The notes under the pieces are model-generated. The model was not told where the DNA came from. It saw only the letters and a list, made by a program, of their open reading frames with translations, and did no database searches. Source: Mycobacterium sp. (GTDB lineage: Bacteria; Actinomycetota; Actinomycetes; Mycobacteriales; Mycobacteriaceae). Taken from it: DNA of 52,896 nucleotides. The DNA lies in the NCBI RefSeq assembly GCF_025965855.1, contig NZ_JAOPWB010000116.1, positions 1 to 52,896 on the forward strand. Direction: 5' to 3'. The number at the start of each line of letters is the position of its first letter. Position 1 is the first letter of the stretch. Made by a program: the position numbers and the translations under genes. Positions 18,192-27,437 of the stretch are shown piece after piece.

Positions 18192-19342
18192 GCGTCACGC
18201 CGAACACCCTTGATCTGGCCGCAATCCTGGCCGACAGATCCAACCGGGTGGTCGTGTGCTGCGGTGCCGGCGGGGTGGGCAAAACGACCACCGCGGCCGC
18301 GATGGCGATGCGTGCCGCCGAATACGGCCGCACCGTATGCGTTTTGACGATCGACCCGGCCAAGCGCCTGGCGCAGGCGCTTGGGGTCAACGACCTCGGC
18401 AACACGCCGCAGCGGGTGCCGTTGGCGCCCGAAGTCTCTGGCGAGCTGCACGCGATGATGCTCGATATGCGCCGGACGTTCGACGAAATGGTGGTCCAAT
18501 ACTCCGGACCCGGTCGGGCGCAGGCCATTTTGGACAACCAGTTCTATCAGACCGTCGCGACCTCGCTGGCCGGCACGCAAGAGTACATGGCGATGGAGAA
18601 GCTGGGTCAATTGCTCGCCCAGGACCGCTGGGACCTGGTGGTGGTGGACACTCCCCCGTCGCGCAACGCGCTGGACTTCCTGGATGCGCCGAAGCGACTG
18701 GGCAGCTTTATGGATAGCCGATTGTGGCGGCTGCTGCTCGCGCCCGGCCGGGGCATTGGCCGATTGGTCACCGGCGCAATGAGTTTGGCGATGAAGGCGC
18801 TGTCGACGGTGCTCGGTTCCCAGATGCTGGGCGACGCGGCGGCGTTCGTGCAGTCGCTGGACGCCACGTTCGGCGGTTTCCGCGAGAAGGCCGACCGCAC
18901 CTACGCGCTGTTGAAGAGGCGCGGCACACAGTTCGTCGTGGTGTCGGCCGCCGAACCCGACGCGTTGCGCGAGGCGGCCTTCTTCGTCGACCGGCTGTCG
19001 CAGGAAGGGATGCCGCTCGCGGGGCTCCTGTTGAACCGCACTCACCCGACGCTGTGCTCCCTGCCGGTCGAGCGGGCGGTCGACGGCAGCAAGACGCTGG
19101 AGGCCTCCGATTCCGAGGCCGCGGCGCTGGCTGCCGCCGTGCTGAGAATCCATGCAGACCGGGCGCAAACCGCCAAGCGGGAAGTCAGACTGCTCTCCCG
19201 CTTCACCGGAGCCCACCCGCACGTGCCGGTCATCGGGGTTCCGTCGCTGCCGTTCGATGTTTCGGACCTGGATGCGCTTTGCGCGCTCGCCGATCAGATC
19301 ACCGCCGTCGGCGACGAGGCGGCCCGCGCCGCGGGGCGCTGA
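18188..19342 (+). CDS. ArsA/GET3-type ATPase, second subunit (Rv3680-like)
   Basis: 384 residues, starting ATGAGCGTC and overlapping the first subunit stop. The Walker A is '[20 protein letters not shown]' and the switch region is '[18 protein letters not shown]'. A hydrophobic alpha-helical insert (about residues 180-225, '[20 protein letters not shown]') resembles the client- or membrane-binding region of GET3. The last 13 codons and stop are duplicated just downstream (see the tandem repeat), so the C-terminal end may have been remodelled in this lineage. Partner of the preceding ATPase. Confidence 0.9.
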   Translation: MSVTPNTLDLAAILADRSNRVVVCCGAGGVGKTTTAAAMAMRAAEYGRTVCVLTIDPAKRLAQALGVNDLGNTPQRVPLAPEVSGELHAMMLDMRRTFDEMVVQYSGPGRAQAILDNQFYQTVATSLAGTQEYMAMEKLGQLLAQDRWDLVVVDTPPSRNALDFLDAPKRLGSFMDSRLWRLLLAPGRGIGRLVTGAMSLAMKALSTVLGSQMLGDAAAFVQSLDATFGGFREKADRTYALLKRRGTQFVVVSAAEPDALREAAFFVDRLSQEGMPLAGLLLNRTHPTLCSLPVERAVDGSKTLEASDSEAAALAAAVLRIHADRAQTAKREVRLLSRFTGAHPHVPVIGVPSLPFDVSDLDALCALADQITAVGDEAARAAGR

Positions 19343-19410
19343 GAAGCCGGCGAATCCGAATCCCGTCGGCGACGACGCGGCCCGCGCCGCGGGCCGCTGA
19401 GAAGCCGGCG
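19305..19410 (+). repeat. Tandem duplication of the 3' end of the Rv3680-like gene
   Basis: A 48-bp unit at 19305-19352 is repeated at 19363-19410 with two G-to-C differences, giving a 58-bp period. Copy 1 contains the final codons and TGA of the ATPase gene. Copy 2 contains the same codons and a second TGA but lies outside the frame's end. GC content is very high, so slippage or recombination is a plausible cause. Confidence 0.85.
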
Positions 19411-19700
19411 GACGCCTCGCCGCCGAGCGACTCATAGTATTGAGCACACGCCAGTTAGGGCCGCCCAGAAGCTATTTGACGCGAGCCACTTCTGTCGGGC
19501 AGCGGCCGATTCGTTGCTGCCGAATTCCTATTGGGCACAAGCCAGCTCGTATTCGACATGAGTCAGTTACCTATCGAACACAGTATAATTAGACTGGGCC
19601 GTTAGGGGCGTAACGGAAACGTAATCATGAAAACGGATATTTTCAAGACCGTCAGAATGCTTGCCCGGCCGTAGCCGAACGGGTGCCTAATACCCCGGAG
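19411..19700. other. Intergenic region with degenerate ~21-bp repeats
   Basis: About 290 bp, visibly lower in GC than its surroundings, between the ATPase gene and convergent whiB4. No supportable gene. Several related segments start with TATT: 19438 (TATTGAGCACACGCCAGTTAG), 19473, 19529 (TATTGGGCACAAGCCAGCTCG) and 19550, with a weaker match near 19572. They share a G/A-rich core then AGCCAG-like sequence. They could be the remains of a minisatellite or a degraded coding segment. Confidence 0.4.
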
Positions 19701-20051
19701 TCACCCGACGCTGCGGCCGCGGCGCTTTTCGAAATAGTCCGACCAGGAGACGACCTCGGGATGCTGCCTGAGCAGGGCCCTGCGCTGGCGCTCGGTCATG
19801 CCGCCCCACACCCCGAACTCGACCTTGTTGTCCAACGCGTCCGTCCCGCACTCCTGCATCACCGGGCAGTGACGGCAGATCACCGCCGCCTTACGTTGGG
19901 CGGCCCCCCGAACGAACAGTTCATCGGGGTCAGTGGTCCGACACAGTGCTTTCGAGACCCACGTGATCCGTTCTTCGGCGTCAACGCTGTGCAGTACCCC
20001 TTGTGCAGCCGCAATGTTTGTTCTACGCGCGGCCGGCCGTGAACCTGACAC
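19701..20051 (-). CDS. whiB4: WhiB-family iron-sulfur regulator WhiB4
   Basis: Redox-sensing transcription factor, 116 residues from GTG 20051, with purine-rich GGAAGG upstream; the start matches the known WhiB4 N-terminus SG(S/T)RPAARRTN. The four cluster ligands are Cys37, Cys59, Cys62 and Cys68 (ALCRTT ... CRHCPVMQEC), the C-x21-C-x2-C-x5-C WhiB pattern binding [4Fe-4S]. GVWGG (80-84) is the beta-turn, and a basic tail follows for DNA contact. In M. tuberculosis WhiB4 tunes the oxidative-stress response and drug tolerance. Equivalent of Rv3681c, in its usual place before ponA2. Confidence 0.95.
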   Translation of the reverse strand: MSGSRPAARRTNIAAAQGVLHSVDAEERITWVSKALCRTTDPDELFVRGAAQRKAAVICRHCPVMQECGTDALDNKVEFGVWGGMTERQRRALLRQHPEVVSWSDYFEKRRGRSVG

Positions 20052-20412
20052 GAGCTGTTCCCTTCCTTCCGGCCGCTCGTCGCGACCGCCCTCCTCGGGT
20101 GCAGACCCCTGCTGCGATCTACGCCACACCATGCACATCGGTGTTATCTGAATCTCACCGTCTGTCTAAGTTAGGTGGTCAGGTAGCAATTGCGCAACAG
20201 TCTCATAACGCTTTTTTTGGGACGAGCGTGCAGTCTTGTCGAAAAGGATAAGCCCAACCGGCGCACCGCGCACTTCAACTTGATGGCTGACCAGTGACGG
20301 AGGCGATAATTTTCTGCCAACGTCGATCGTAAGTTCGCTGGTCACGGTATGGGAGCGGCTTGCTCAATCTCATGGCGTAGCGGGTGACCCGGGGGCGGCT
20401 ACCCTAGTACGC
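20052..20412. promoter_or_regulatory. Divergent regulatory region whiB4 / ponA2
   Basis: 361 bp between divergent genes with no supportable ORF. It is A/T-richer than the flanks. On the minus strand TTAGAC ... GATAAC, ending near 20145, could be a weak whiB4 promoter (15-bp spacer). On the plus strand the CTAAGTTAG palindrome at about 20166-20174 and an oligo-T run near 20212 are notable. None is certain. ponA2 itself lacks a clear Shine-Dalgarno sequence. Confidence 0.35.
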
Positions 20413-22839
20413 ATGTCAGACCGCCCCCCGGCCGTTCTCACGGTTCTCAAGCTCATGGGGTGCTGTATCTTGGCCAGCGTCGTCGCCACAGCCCTGATGT
20501 TTCCGCTCGCGGGCGGCATCGGGCTGGTGTCCAATCGGGCCTCTGAGGTCGTCGCCAACGGGTCCGCCCAGCTGACGCAGGGCGAGGTGCCGGCGGTCTC
20601 GACGATGGTCGACAAGAAGGGCAACGTCATCGCGTGGCTGTACTCGCAGCGCCGCTTCGAGGTGCCCACCGACAAGATCGCCAACACCATGAAGCTGGCG
20701 ATCGTCTCGATTGAGGACAAGCGCTTCGCCGACCACAACGGAGTGGACTGGAAGGGCACCCTGACCGGGCTGGCCGGCTACGCGTCCGGCGACGTCGACA
20801 CGCGCGGCGGCTCGACCATCGAACAGCAGTACATCAAGAACTATCAGCTGCTGGTGACCGCGAAGACCGATGCCGAGAAACGCGCGGCCGTGGAAACCAC
20901 CCCGGCGCGCAAGCTTCGTGAGATCCGGATGGCGCTCACGCTGGACAAAACCTTCACCAAGCCCGAGATCTTGACCCGCTACCTGAACCTGGTCTCGTTC
21001 GGTAACAACTCGTTCGGGGTGCAGGACGCGGCGCAGACCTACTTCGGCATCAACGCGTCCGACCTGAACTGGCAGCAGGCGGCGCTGCTGGCGGGCATGG
21101 TGCAGTCGACCAGCGCCCTCAACCCGTACACCAACCCCGACGGCGCCCTGGCCCGGCGGAACTTGGTCCTCGACACCATGATCGAGAACCTGCCCCAGGA
21201 GGCCGAAGCCTTGCGCGCCGCCAAGGCCACGCCGCTGGGCGTACTGCCCCAGCCCAACGAGCTGCCCCGCGGCTGCATCGCGGCCGGCGACCGCGCCTTC
21301 TTCTGCGACTACGTGCAGGAGTACCTGTCGCGCGCGGGAATCAGTAAGGAACAGGTGGCCCAGGGCGGCTACCTGATCCGCACCACGCTGGACCCCGACG
21401 TGCAGATCCCGGTCAAGGCCGCCATCGACAAGTTCGCCAGCCCGACCCTGCCGGGCATTTCGAGCGTGATGAGCGTGATCGAGCCGGGCAAGACCTCCCA
21501 CCATGTGATGGCGATGGCCAGCAACCGCACCTACGGCCTGAACCTCGACGCCGGCGAAACGATGCGACCGCAACCGTTCTCCCTGGTCGGCGACGGCGCG
21601 GGGTCCGTCTTCAAGATCTTCACCACGGCCGCCGCGCTAGACATGGGCATGGGCACCAACGCCACACTCGACGCGCCGCCCAGGTTCCAGGCCAAGGGCA
21701 TGGGAAGCGGCGGGGCCAAGGGCTGCCCGAAGGACACCTGGTGCGTCGTCAACGCGGGTAACTACCGGGGCTCGATGAACGTGACCGACGCGCTGGCCAC
21801 CTCGCCCAACACCGCGTTCGCCAAGCTGATCCAGCAGGTCGGTGTCACCCGCACCGTGGATATGGCGATCAAACTCGGGCTGCGGTCCTACGCCGATCCC
21901 GGCACCGCGCGCGACTATAACCGCGACAGCAACGAGAGCCTGGCCGACTTCGTCAAACGCCAGAACATCGGTTCGTTCACCCTCGGCCCGATCGAGGTGA
22001 ACGCGCTGGAGTTGTCCAATGTCGCGGCCACCCTGGCCTCCGGCGGTGTGTGGTGTCCGCCGAACCCGATCGACAAGCTGATCGACCGCAACGGCAATGA
22101 GGTCTCCGTGACCACCGAGACCTGCGATCAGGTGGTCCCCGAGGGTTTGGCCAACACCATGGCCAACGCGATGAGCAAGGACGCGCTCGGCAGCGGCACG
22201 GCGGCCGGTTCGGCCGGCGCGGCCGGTTGGGACCTGCCGGTGTCGGGTAAGACCGGCACCACCGAAGCCCACCGCTCGTCCGGCTTCGTAGGTTTCACGA
22301 GCCACTACGCGGCCGCCAACTACATCTACGACGACTCGCCCAATCCGACCGATTTGTGCTCCGCCCCGCTGCGCCACTGCGGCGAGGGAGACCTGTACGG
22401 CGGTAACGAGCCGGCGCGCACCTGGTTCACCGCGATGAAACCGATCGCCACCAGCTTCGGACCGGTGCAACTGCCGCCGACCGACCCTCGCTACGTCGAA
22501 GGCTCCCCCGGTTCCCGGGTGCCGGCCGTCACCGGACTGGACGTCGACGCGGCCCGCCAGCGCATCAAAGAGGCGGGATTCCCGGTCGCCGACCAAACCA
22601 ACTCCGTCAACAGCAGCGCAAAGCTGGGCGAGGTGGTCGGAACATCGCCCGCCGGCCAGACGATTCCGGGGTCGATCATCACGATCCAGGTCAGCAACGG
22701 CATCCCGCCGGCGCCGCCTCCGCCGCCCGACGGTGGACCACCAGTAGTTGGATCGCAGGTGGTCGAGATTCCCGGTCTGCCGCCGATCACGATTCCGCTC
22801 CTGGCGCCACCGCCACCGCCCGGAGCGCCGCCTCCATAG
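20413..22839 (+). CDS. ponA2: Class A penicillin-binding protein PonA2
   Basis: Bifunctional peptidoglycan synthase, 808 residues. The N-terminal membrane helix is at about 15-37. The glycosyltransferase (GT51) domain has catalytic Glu101 in 'SIEDKRFADHNGVD' and 'GGSTIEQQYIKN'. The transpeptidase motifs are Ser398-V-F-Lys401 (SxxK), Ser464-P-Asn466 (SxN) and Lys613-T-G (KTG). A single PASTA domain lies near residues 697-765 ('RVPAVTGLDVDAARQRIKEA'), and the protein ends in a Pro-rich tail. The order GT, TP, one PASTA and Pro tail is that of Rv3682/PonA2, which supports cell-wall integrity in non-replicating and stressed cells. Active outside the membrane; target of beta-lactams. Confidence 0.96.
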   Translation: MSDRPPAVLTVLKLMGCCILASVVATALMFPLAGGIGLVSNRASEVVANGSAQLTQGEVPAVSTMVDKKGNVIAWLYSQRRFEVPTDKIANTMKLAIVSIEDKRFADHNGVDWKGTLTGLAGYASGDVDTRGGSTIEQQYIKNYQLLVTAKTDAEKRAAVETTPARKLREIRMALTLDKTFTKPEILTRYLNLVSFGNNSFGVQDAAQTYFGINASDLNWQQAALLAGMVQSTSALNPYTNPDGALARRNLVLDTMIENLPQEAEALRAAKATPLGVLPQPNELPRGCIAAGDRAFFCDYVQEYLSRAGISKEQVAQGGYLIRTTLDPDVQIPVKAAIDKFASPTLPGISSVMSVIEPGKTSHHVMAMASNRTYGLNLDAGETMRPQPFSLVGDGAGSVFKIFTTAAALDMGMGTNATLDAPPRFQAKGMGSGGAKGCPKDTWCVVNAGNYRGSMNVTDALATSPNTAFAKLIQQVGVTRTVDMAIKLGLRSYADPGTARDYNRDSNESLADFVKRQNIGSFTLGPIEVNALELSNVAATLASGGVWCPPNPIDKLIDRNGNEVSVTTETCDQVVPEGLANTMANAMSKDALGSGTAAGSAGAAGWDLPVSGKTGTTEAHRSSGFVGFTSHYAAANYIYDDSPNPTDLCSAPLRHCGEGDLYGGNEPARTWFTAMKPIATSFGPVQLPPTDPRYVEGSPGSRVPAVTGLDVDAARQRIKEAGFPVADQTNSVNSSAKLGEVVGTSPAGQTIPGSIITIQVSNGIPPAPPPPPDGGPPVVGSQVVEIPGLPPITIPLLAPPPPPGAPPP

Positions 22840-22933
22840 GCGGCGCGGCACACCGGATCTCTTCCGGATCTCTTTCCGGCACTGTGGCGCAAGCTATACG
22901 CGGCGAGACCGCAACCGGCAGTAGGCTGCCTGC

Positions 22934-23893
22934 ATGGCTGATGTTTTGCCCGTGCTGATGCGCACCGGCGCCGTCGCGCTCGGCTCGACCCTGGCCGGCA
23001 TCGGTTATGCCTCGCTCGTCGAGCGCAATGCGTTCGTCCTGCGCGAGATAACCATGCCCGTCCTGACACCGGGCTCCACGCCGCTGCGGGTGCTGCATAT
23101 CAGCGATCTCCACATGCTGCCGACGCAGCGCCGCAAACAGGCCTGGCTGCGCGAGCTGGCCGCCTGGGAGCCGGACCTGGTCGTCAACACCGGCGACAAC
23201 CTGGCGCACCCCAAGGCGGTGCCCGCGGTGGTGCAGACGCTGGGCGACCTGCTGTCGCGACCGGGTGTCTTCGTCTTCGGCAGCAACGACTACTTCGGGC
23301 CGCGGGTGAAGAACCCGCTGAACTACCTGACCAACCCGTCGCACCGGGTGCGCGGCGAGCCGCTGCCCTGGCAGGACCTGCGAGCTGCGTTCACCGAGCG
23401 CGGCTGGCTCGACCTCACCCACACCCGCCGCGAGTTCGAGGTGGCCGGCCTGCACATCGCCGCCGCGGGCGTGGACGACCCGCACATCGACCGGGACCGT
23501 TACGACGCGATCGCGGGCCCGGCCGGCCCGGCCGCGAACCTGAAGCTCGGTTTGACGCACTCCCCGGAGCCGCGCGTCCTGGATCGCTTCGCCGCCGACG
23601 GCTACCAGCTGGTGATGGCCGGGCACACCCACGGCGGGCAGCTGTGTCTGCCGTTCTACGGCGCCCTGGTCACCAACTGCGGCCTGGACCGCTCCCGGGC
23701 CAAGGGGCCGTCGCGTTGGGGAGCGAACACACAGTTGCATGTCTCCGCCGGAATAGGCACCTCACCCTTCGCGCCCGTGCGATTCTGCTGCCGGCCCGAG
23801 GCGACCCTGCTGACGCTGATCGCCGCCCCGATGGGCGACCGCGATTCCACCCACGACCTGAGCCGTTCGCAGCCAACCGCTTCGGTGCGGTGA
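22934..23893 (+). CDS. Membrane-linked calcineurin-like phosphoesterase (Rv3683-like)
   Basis: 319 residues. A hydrophobic N-terminal segment (about 1-25) precedes the metallophosphoesterase fold. The metal-ligand blocks are all visible: 'LHISDLHML' (D-x-H), '[11 protein letters not shown]' (GD), 'FGSNDYFGP' (GNxx variant with SND), and '[11 protein letters not shown]' (GHxH). It is related to YkuE/YaeI-type phosphodiesterases that act on lipid-linked phosphates at the membrane; the substrate here is unknown. It lies 94 bp after ponA2, and its stop overlaps the start of the next gene (GTGA). Confidence 0.88.
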   Translation: MADVLPVLMRTGAVALGSTLAGIGYASLVERNAFVLREITMPVLTPGSTPLRVLHISDLHMLPTQRRKQAWLRELAAWEPDLVVNTGDNLAHPKAVPAVVQTLGDLLSRPGVFVFGSNDYFGPRVKNPLNYLTNPSHRVRGEPLPWQDLRAAFTERGWLDLTHTRREFEVAGLHIAAAGVDDPHIDRDRYDAIAGPAGPAANLKLGLTHSPEPRVLDRFAADGYQLVMAGHTHGGQLCLPFYGALVTNCGLDRSRAKGPSRWGANTQLHVSAGIGTSPFAPVRFCCRPEATLLTLIAAPMGDRDSTHDLSRSQPTASVR

Positions 23894-25011
23894 GCGACCG
23901 GACCCGGATCGCGGTCCGCACCCTGTCGCGCAGCTGGACGGACAATGCGATCCGGCTGATCCAGGCCGACGCCCGGCGCAGCGCCGACACCCACCTGCTG
24001 CGGTACCCCCTGCCGTCGGCCTGGGGTGGGGACGGCCCAGGTGCCCAAGTCGCGCTGTACCTCAAGGACGAGAGCACGCATATCACCGGCAGCCTCAAGC
24101 ACCGGCTCGCGCGCTCGTTGTTCCTGTACGCGCTGTGCAACGGGTGGATCGGCGAAGGCACCACGGTCGTCGAGGCATCGTCGGGTTCGACGGCGGTGTC
24201 GGAGGCCTACTTCGCGGAGCTGCTGGGGCTGCCGTTCGTCGCCGTGATGCCGGCGTCGACCAGCGCCGCCAAGGTCGCGCTGATCGAATCACAAGGCGGC
24301 CGTTGCCATTTCGTGACGGACTCGAGCCAGGTGTACGCCGAGGCCGAGCGCGTCGCCCAGGAGACCGGCGGGCATTACCTGGACCAGTTCACCAACGCCG
24401 AACGCGCCACCGACTGGCGCGGCAACAACAACATCGCCGAGTCGATCTACGAGCAGCTGCGCGACGAGAAGTTCCCCATCCCGGAGTGGATCGTGGTCGG
24501 CGCGGGCACCGGCGGGACCAGCGCGACGATCGGCCGTTACATCCGCTACCGACGGCACGCGACCCGGTTGTGCGTCGTCGACACGGAGAACTCCGCGTTC
24601 TTTCCCGCCTTCGCCGAGGACCGCTACGACGTCGTGATGTCCACCTCCTCACGGATCGAGGGCATCGGCCGGCCGCGGGTCGAGCCGTCGTTTCTGCCCG
24701 GCGTCGTCGACCGCATGGTCGCCGTCCCCGACGCCGCGTCGATCGCCGCCGCGCGCCACGTCAGCGCCGTCCTGGGACGCCGGGTGGGGCCGTCGACCGG
24801 CACCAACCTGTGGGGCGCGTTCGGCCTGCTCGCCGAGATAATTTCCGACGGCCGCGGCGGGTCGGTGGTCACCCTGCTCGCCGACAGCGGCGACCGCTAC
24901 GCCGACACGTATTTCAGCGACGAGTGGGTCAGCGCGCAGGGGCTCGATCCGGCGGGTGCCGCCGAGTCCCTGGTCGAATTCGAACGCAGCTGCACGTGGT
25001 CCGGCCAATAG
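23890..25011 (+). CDS. PLP-dependent cysteine synthase-like lyase (Rv3684-like)
   Basis: 373 residues from GTG 23890, whose GTGA overlaps the phosphoesterase stop. Fold-type II PLP enzyme: the Schiff-base lysine is in '[17 protein letters not shown]', the substrate-side '[16 protein letters not shown]' resembles the cysteine-synthase loop, and the phosphate-binding Gly-rich loop is '[16 protein letters not shown]'. Length and motifs fit the Rv3684 group, which some authors describe as cysteine desulfhydrase- or lyase-like. The exact reaction is not fixed by the sequence. It is the last core gene before the tRNA and integrated element. Confidence 0.87.
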   Translation: MSDRTRIAVRTLSRSWTDNAIRLIQADARRSADTHLLRYPLPSAWGGDGPGAQVALYLKDESTHITGSLKHRLARSLFLYALCNGWIGEGTTVVEASSGSTAVSEAYFAELLGLPFVAVMPASTSAAKVALIESQGGRCHFVTDSSQVYAEAERVAQETGGHYLDQFTNAERATDWRGNNNIAESIYEQLRDEKFPIPEWIVVGAGTGGTSATIGRYIRYRRHATRLCVVDTENSAFFPAFAEDRYDVVMSTSSRIEGIGRPRVEPSFLPGVVDRMVAVPDAASIAAARHVSAVLGRRVGPSTGTNLWGAFGLLAEIISDGRGGSVVTLLADSGDRYADTYFSDEWVSAQGLDPAGAAESLVEFERSCTWSGQ

Positions 25012-25064
25012 CCAGCGGTTTGGCGAGTCGACGGGCCGGTGCGATACGCTGTCGTGGCTTCAAG

Positions 25065-25142
<78 letters not shown>

Positions 25143-25172
25143 AAGAGCCTGGTAACAGGCTTACAGAAGGTG

Positions 25173-26369
25173 CTAGGCAGTTTGCTGCAGCGTACCGGGT
25201 ACGTTTTCTCCGTCAGTTTCACTGTCGCTGTTGGCAGTTGATGGCTGCAGCGCCGCCGTGCGGTGCTGGTCCAGCACATCAGCCAACGCATCTAGGTCTG
25301 AGTCGAATAGGTCAGCGTACGTTCGCAACGTGAGACTTGGGTCTTCGTGGCCAAGCATCCTTGCAATCGCAAGGACATTGCCGCCCGCCGACACCGCCAA
25401 GCTCGCGGCCGTGTGTCTCAGGTCGTTCGGTGTCACCTTCGGGAAGTCTTTTAGAGAGTCCCGGGCCACGTTGAACACACGGGGTCGCCAGTGAGACACC
25501 CGGAGCGGGCCACCGCTTGACGCCGAGAAAACCAAGTCCTCGCGTCGCTTGCCAAGCATGCGCTGGCTCAACTCGTCCGCTAGAAACGCCGGGAAGGGGA
25601 CCGAGCGGCGCTCGTGGTCTTTGGGTGACTTCCAGTCCAGGCGGCCATCAGCCTCGGCCACCGCTGACTTGATTTGAAGACGACGGCGAAGCATGTCAAC
25701 AGACTCAACCGTGAGAGCCGCAAGTTCTCCCCAACGCAGGCCGGTGTAGGCCAGCAGGCGTACCACCAAGCCGTCGACTTCACCGGCGGCCATAGCTAGC
25801 TGCTCGACCTGGCGGTGAGTGAGGTACGGCCTTGCCCTGTGCTGCCGTCTGGGAGCGTTGATGCCGTCGCACGGGTTGCGGACTAACCGCCCGTCGTCCA
25901 CTGCGTCCTTGAGAACCATCCGGAGAATGCCAAGGGCGTTCTCGATAGTCGGCACCCCAGTTCCCGCGTCGACCAGGTCGGCTACCCCCCACGCCTTGAC
26001 ATCCGGCGGGGCCACCTTCGTCACCTGCAGCTCACCCCACTTGTCGGAAACGTGCGCCCGCCACGTGTGTTGCCTTGTAGCTCTTGTGGTCTCGGCGATG
26101 TCCGCCTTTCGGACCCATTGCGAAAACTGCTGCGCCACAGTCCAGATACCCGTCACGGGGGGCGCAATGTCTGCTCCGCTACGGGTAATCTGGTCGAGCC
26201 ACCCCTTGGCGTCGGCCTTGTACTTGAACCGCCGGGTGCGCTCTTTGCCGTTGCTGTCGACGTAGCATGCTCGCCACTGATTCCCCTTGCCATGCAGCTC
26301 GGTCCGCTTACCGGAGCGGCTGACCCACAGGTTCTCAACCCCTTGGCGCTGTCCTCGTTGTTGACCCAT
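25173..26369 (-). CDS. int: Tyrosine recombinase integrase
   Basis: 398 residues from ATG 26369. The N-terminal AP2-like arm-binding domain (about 20-65, 'GNQWRACYVDSNGKERTRRF') is followed by a SAM-like core-binding domain (about 75-165) and the catalytic domain. Catalytic residues are Arg212 ('TGLRWGEL'), Lys248 ('WKSPKDHERRS'), Arg318 in 'TPNDLRHTAASL', His341 ('MLGHEDPSLT') and nucleophile Tyr351 ('LRTYADLF'). The first position of the H-x-x-R box is Asn315 rather than His, a variant tolerated in some integrases. It reads toward attL and is adjacent to it. It should catalyse integration into, and with the excisionase release from, the tRNA-Pro site. Confidence 0.93.
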   Translation of the reverse strand: MGQQRGQRQGVENLWVSRSGKRTELHGKGNQWRACYVDSNGKERTRRFKYKADAKGWLDQITRSGADIAPPVTGIWTVAQQFSQWVRKADIAETTRATRQHTWRAHVSDKWGELQVTKVAPPDVKAWGVADLVDAGTGVPTIENALGILRMVLKDAVDDGRLVRNPCDGINAPRRQHRARPYLTHRQVEQLAMAAGEVDGLVVRLLAYTGLRWGELAALTVESVDMLRRRLQIKSAVAEADGRLDWKSPKDHERRSVPFPAFLADELSQRMLGKRREDLVFSASSGGPLRVSHWRPRVFNVARDSLKDFPKVTPNDLRHTAASLAVSAGGNVLAIARMLGHEDPSLTLRTYADLFDSDLDALADVLDQHRTAALQPSTANSDSETDGENVPGTLQQTA

Positions 26370-26531
26370 GGCTCGGATCATAAGGTGCGCGTGCGGACGT
26401 GGAACGGGAATTTTGGCATGTGCCGAAGGCCGGAGATTATTCTGAAGTGCGTGAAACGGGACGTGATTCACTTTGGGTGCAGGAGTTGAAAGCAGCTGAC
26501 TCCCAACAGCTGTAGCGATATACGGAGGAAC

Positions 26532-27437
26532 ATGTCCCGCACAACAAGACCAGACGACGAACTTCTCAGCATCAAGGACGCCACCAAGCTCACTGGGCAT
26601 AGCGTCGCCACCTACCGCTGGTACCGAGCCAACGGCATCGGACCAAAAAGCTGGAAATGCGGACGCTACGTCCGGTACTGGCGTTCAGACGTTCTTGCAT
26701 GGATGGCCGTACAGGAGACGGCAACTGCCAAAGGCGGTGTGCTGTGCACGAACTCGCACACATCCCGGCACCATCCGAAGCGACATGGGTGGATGAGTGG
26801 AACTTCTTCCAAGGAAGCTGCTCTATTGAGTGGCACCAGCATGGGCGAGCGGTCATCCGACGCCACAGGCGGCTTGCTAAGAGTCATCGGGGACAGCGGT
26901 GTACTCGTACTCAAGGACTTCACCTCGATCCTCTCCCTGCCGCCTAGCGCACCCCCCTCGGTTCTCGCCGCGCTGCGGGAGATCTACGACGGCCATTGGA
27001 CGCGCACACTGGGCGCTGACGGGGGTCGCAGTCTCGAGTGGTACGGAAGAATCGCGCTGATTGGCGCAGTGACAACGGCATGGGACAGCGCACATACCGC
27101 CGTCTCAGCGATGGGTGATCGCTTCGTTCTACTCCGGCTCGATTCGTCGCACAACAGAATCGCAGGAGGGCGGCAAGCTGTTGCAAACACGGGCAGCGAG
27201 ATCGAGATGAGACGAGAGCTAGGCGCAGCCGTCAAGGTTGTCCTAGATGGCGTCGACACGAAGGCGATCTGCCTAGATCACCACGAGGGTGAGGCCCTGC
27301 TAGCTGCCGCCGATCTGGTCACACTCGTCCGTACTGCTGTCGAACGTGACCGGCAAGGCAACGTTACGTATGCCCACGTGCTGAGATGCCGACACGATTC
27401 GTCAAGCAACTCACACAGATCGTGCGCGGTGCTGTAG
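26532..27437 (+). CDS. AlpA-like excisionase HTH fused in frame to an ATPase-like remnant
   Basis: 301-codon ORF with a good GGAGG (26524-26528) just before its ATG. Residues about 10-60 are a MerR/AlpA-type winged HTH ('LLSIKDATKLTGHSVATYRW', then 'GRYVRYWRSDVLAWM'), the usual excisionase or directionality factor, normally a protein of about 70 residues. Here the frame stays open. From about residue 110 it reads 'GLLRVIGDSGVLVLKDFTSI' and 'AALREIYDGHWTRTLGADGG', the middle of an actinobacterial island ATPase/replication protein whose Walker A part is missing. A separate start for that protein (GTG 26744, VHELAHIPAPSEATWVDEW) survives in another frame. The HTH is probably functional and the rest a scar. 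Confidence 0.65.
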   Translation: MSRTTRPDDELLSIKDATKLTGHSVATYRWYRANGIGPKSWKCGRYVRYWRSDVLAWMAVQETATAKGGVLCTNSHTSRHHPKRHGWMSGTSSKEAALLSGTSMGERSSDATGGLLRVIGDSGVLVLKDFTSILSLPPSAPPSVLAALREIYDGHWTRTLGADGGRSLEWYGRIALIGAVTTAWDSAHTAVSAMGDRFVLLRLDSSHNRIAGGRQAVANTGSEIEMRRELGAAVKVVLDGVDTKAICLDHHEGEALLAAADLVTLVRTAVERDRQGNVTYAHVLRCRHDSSSNSHRSCAVL

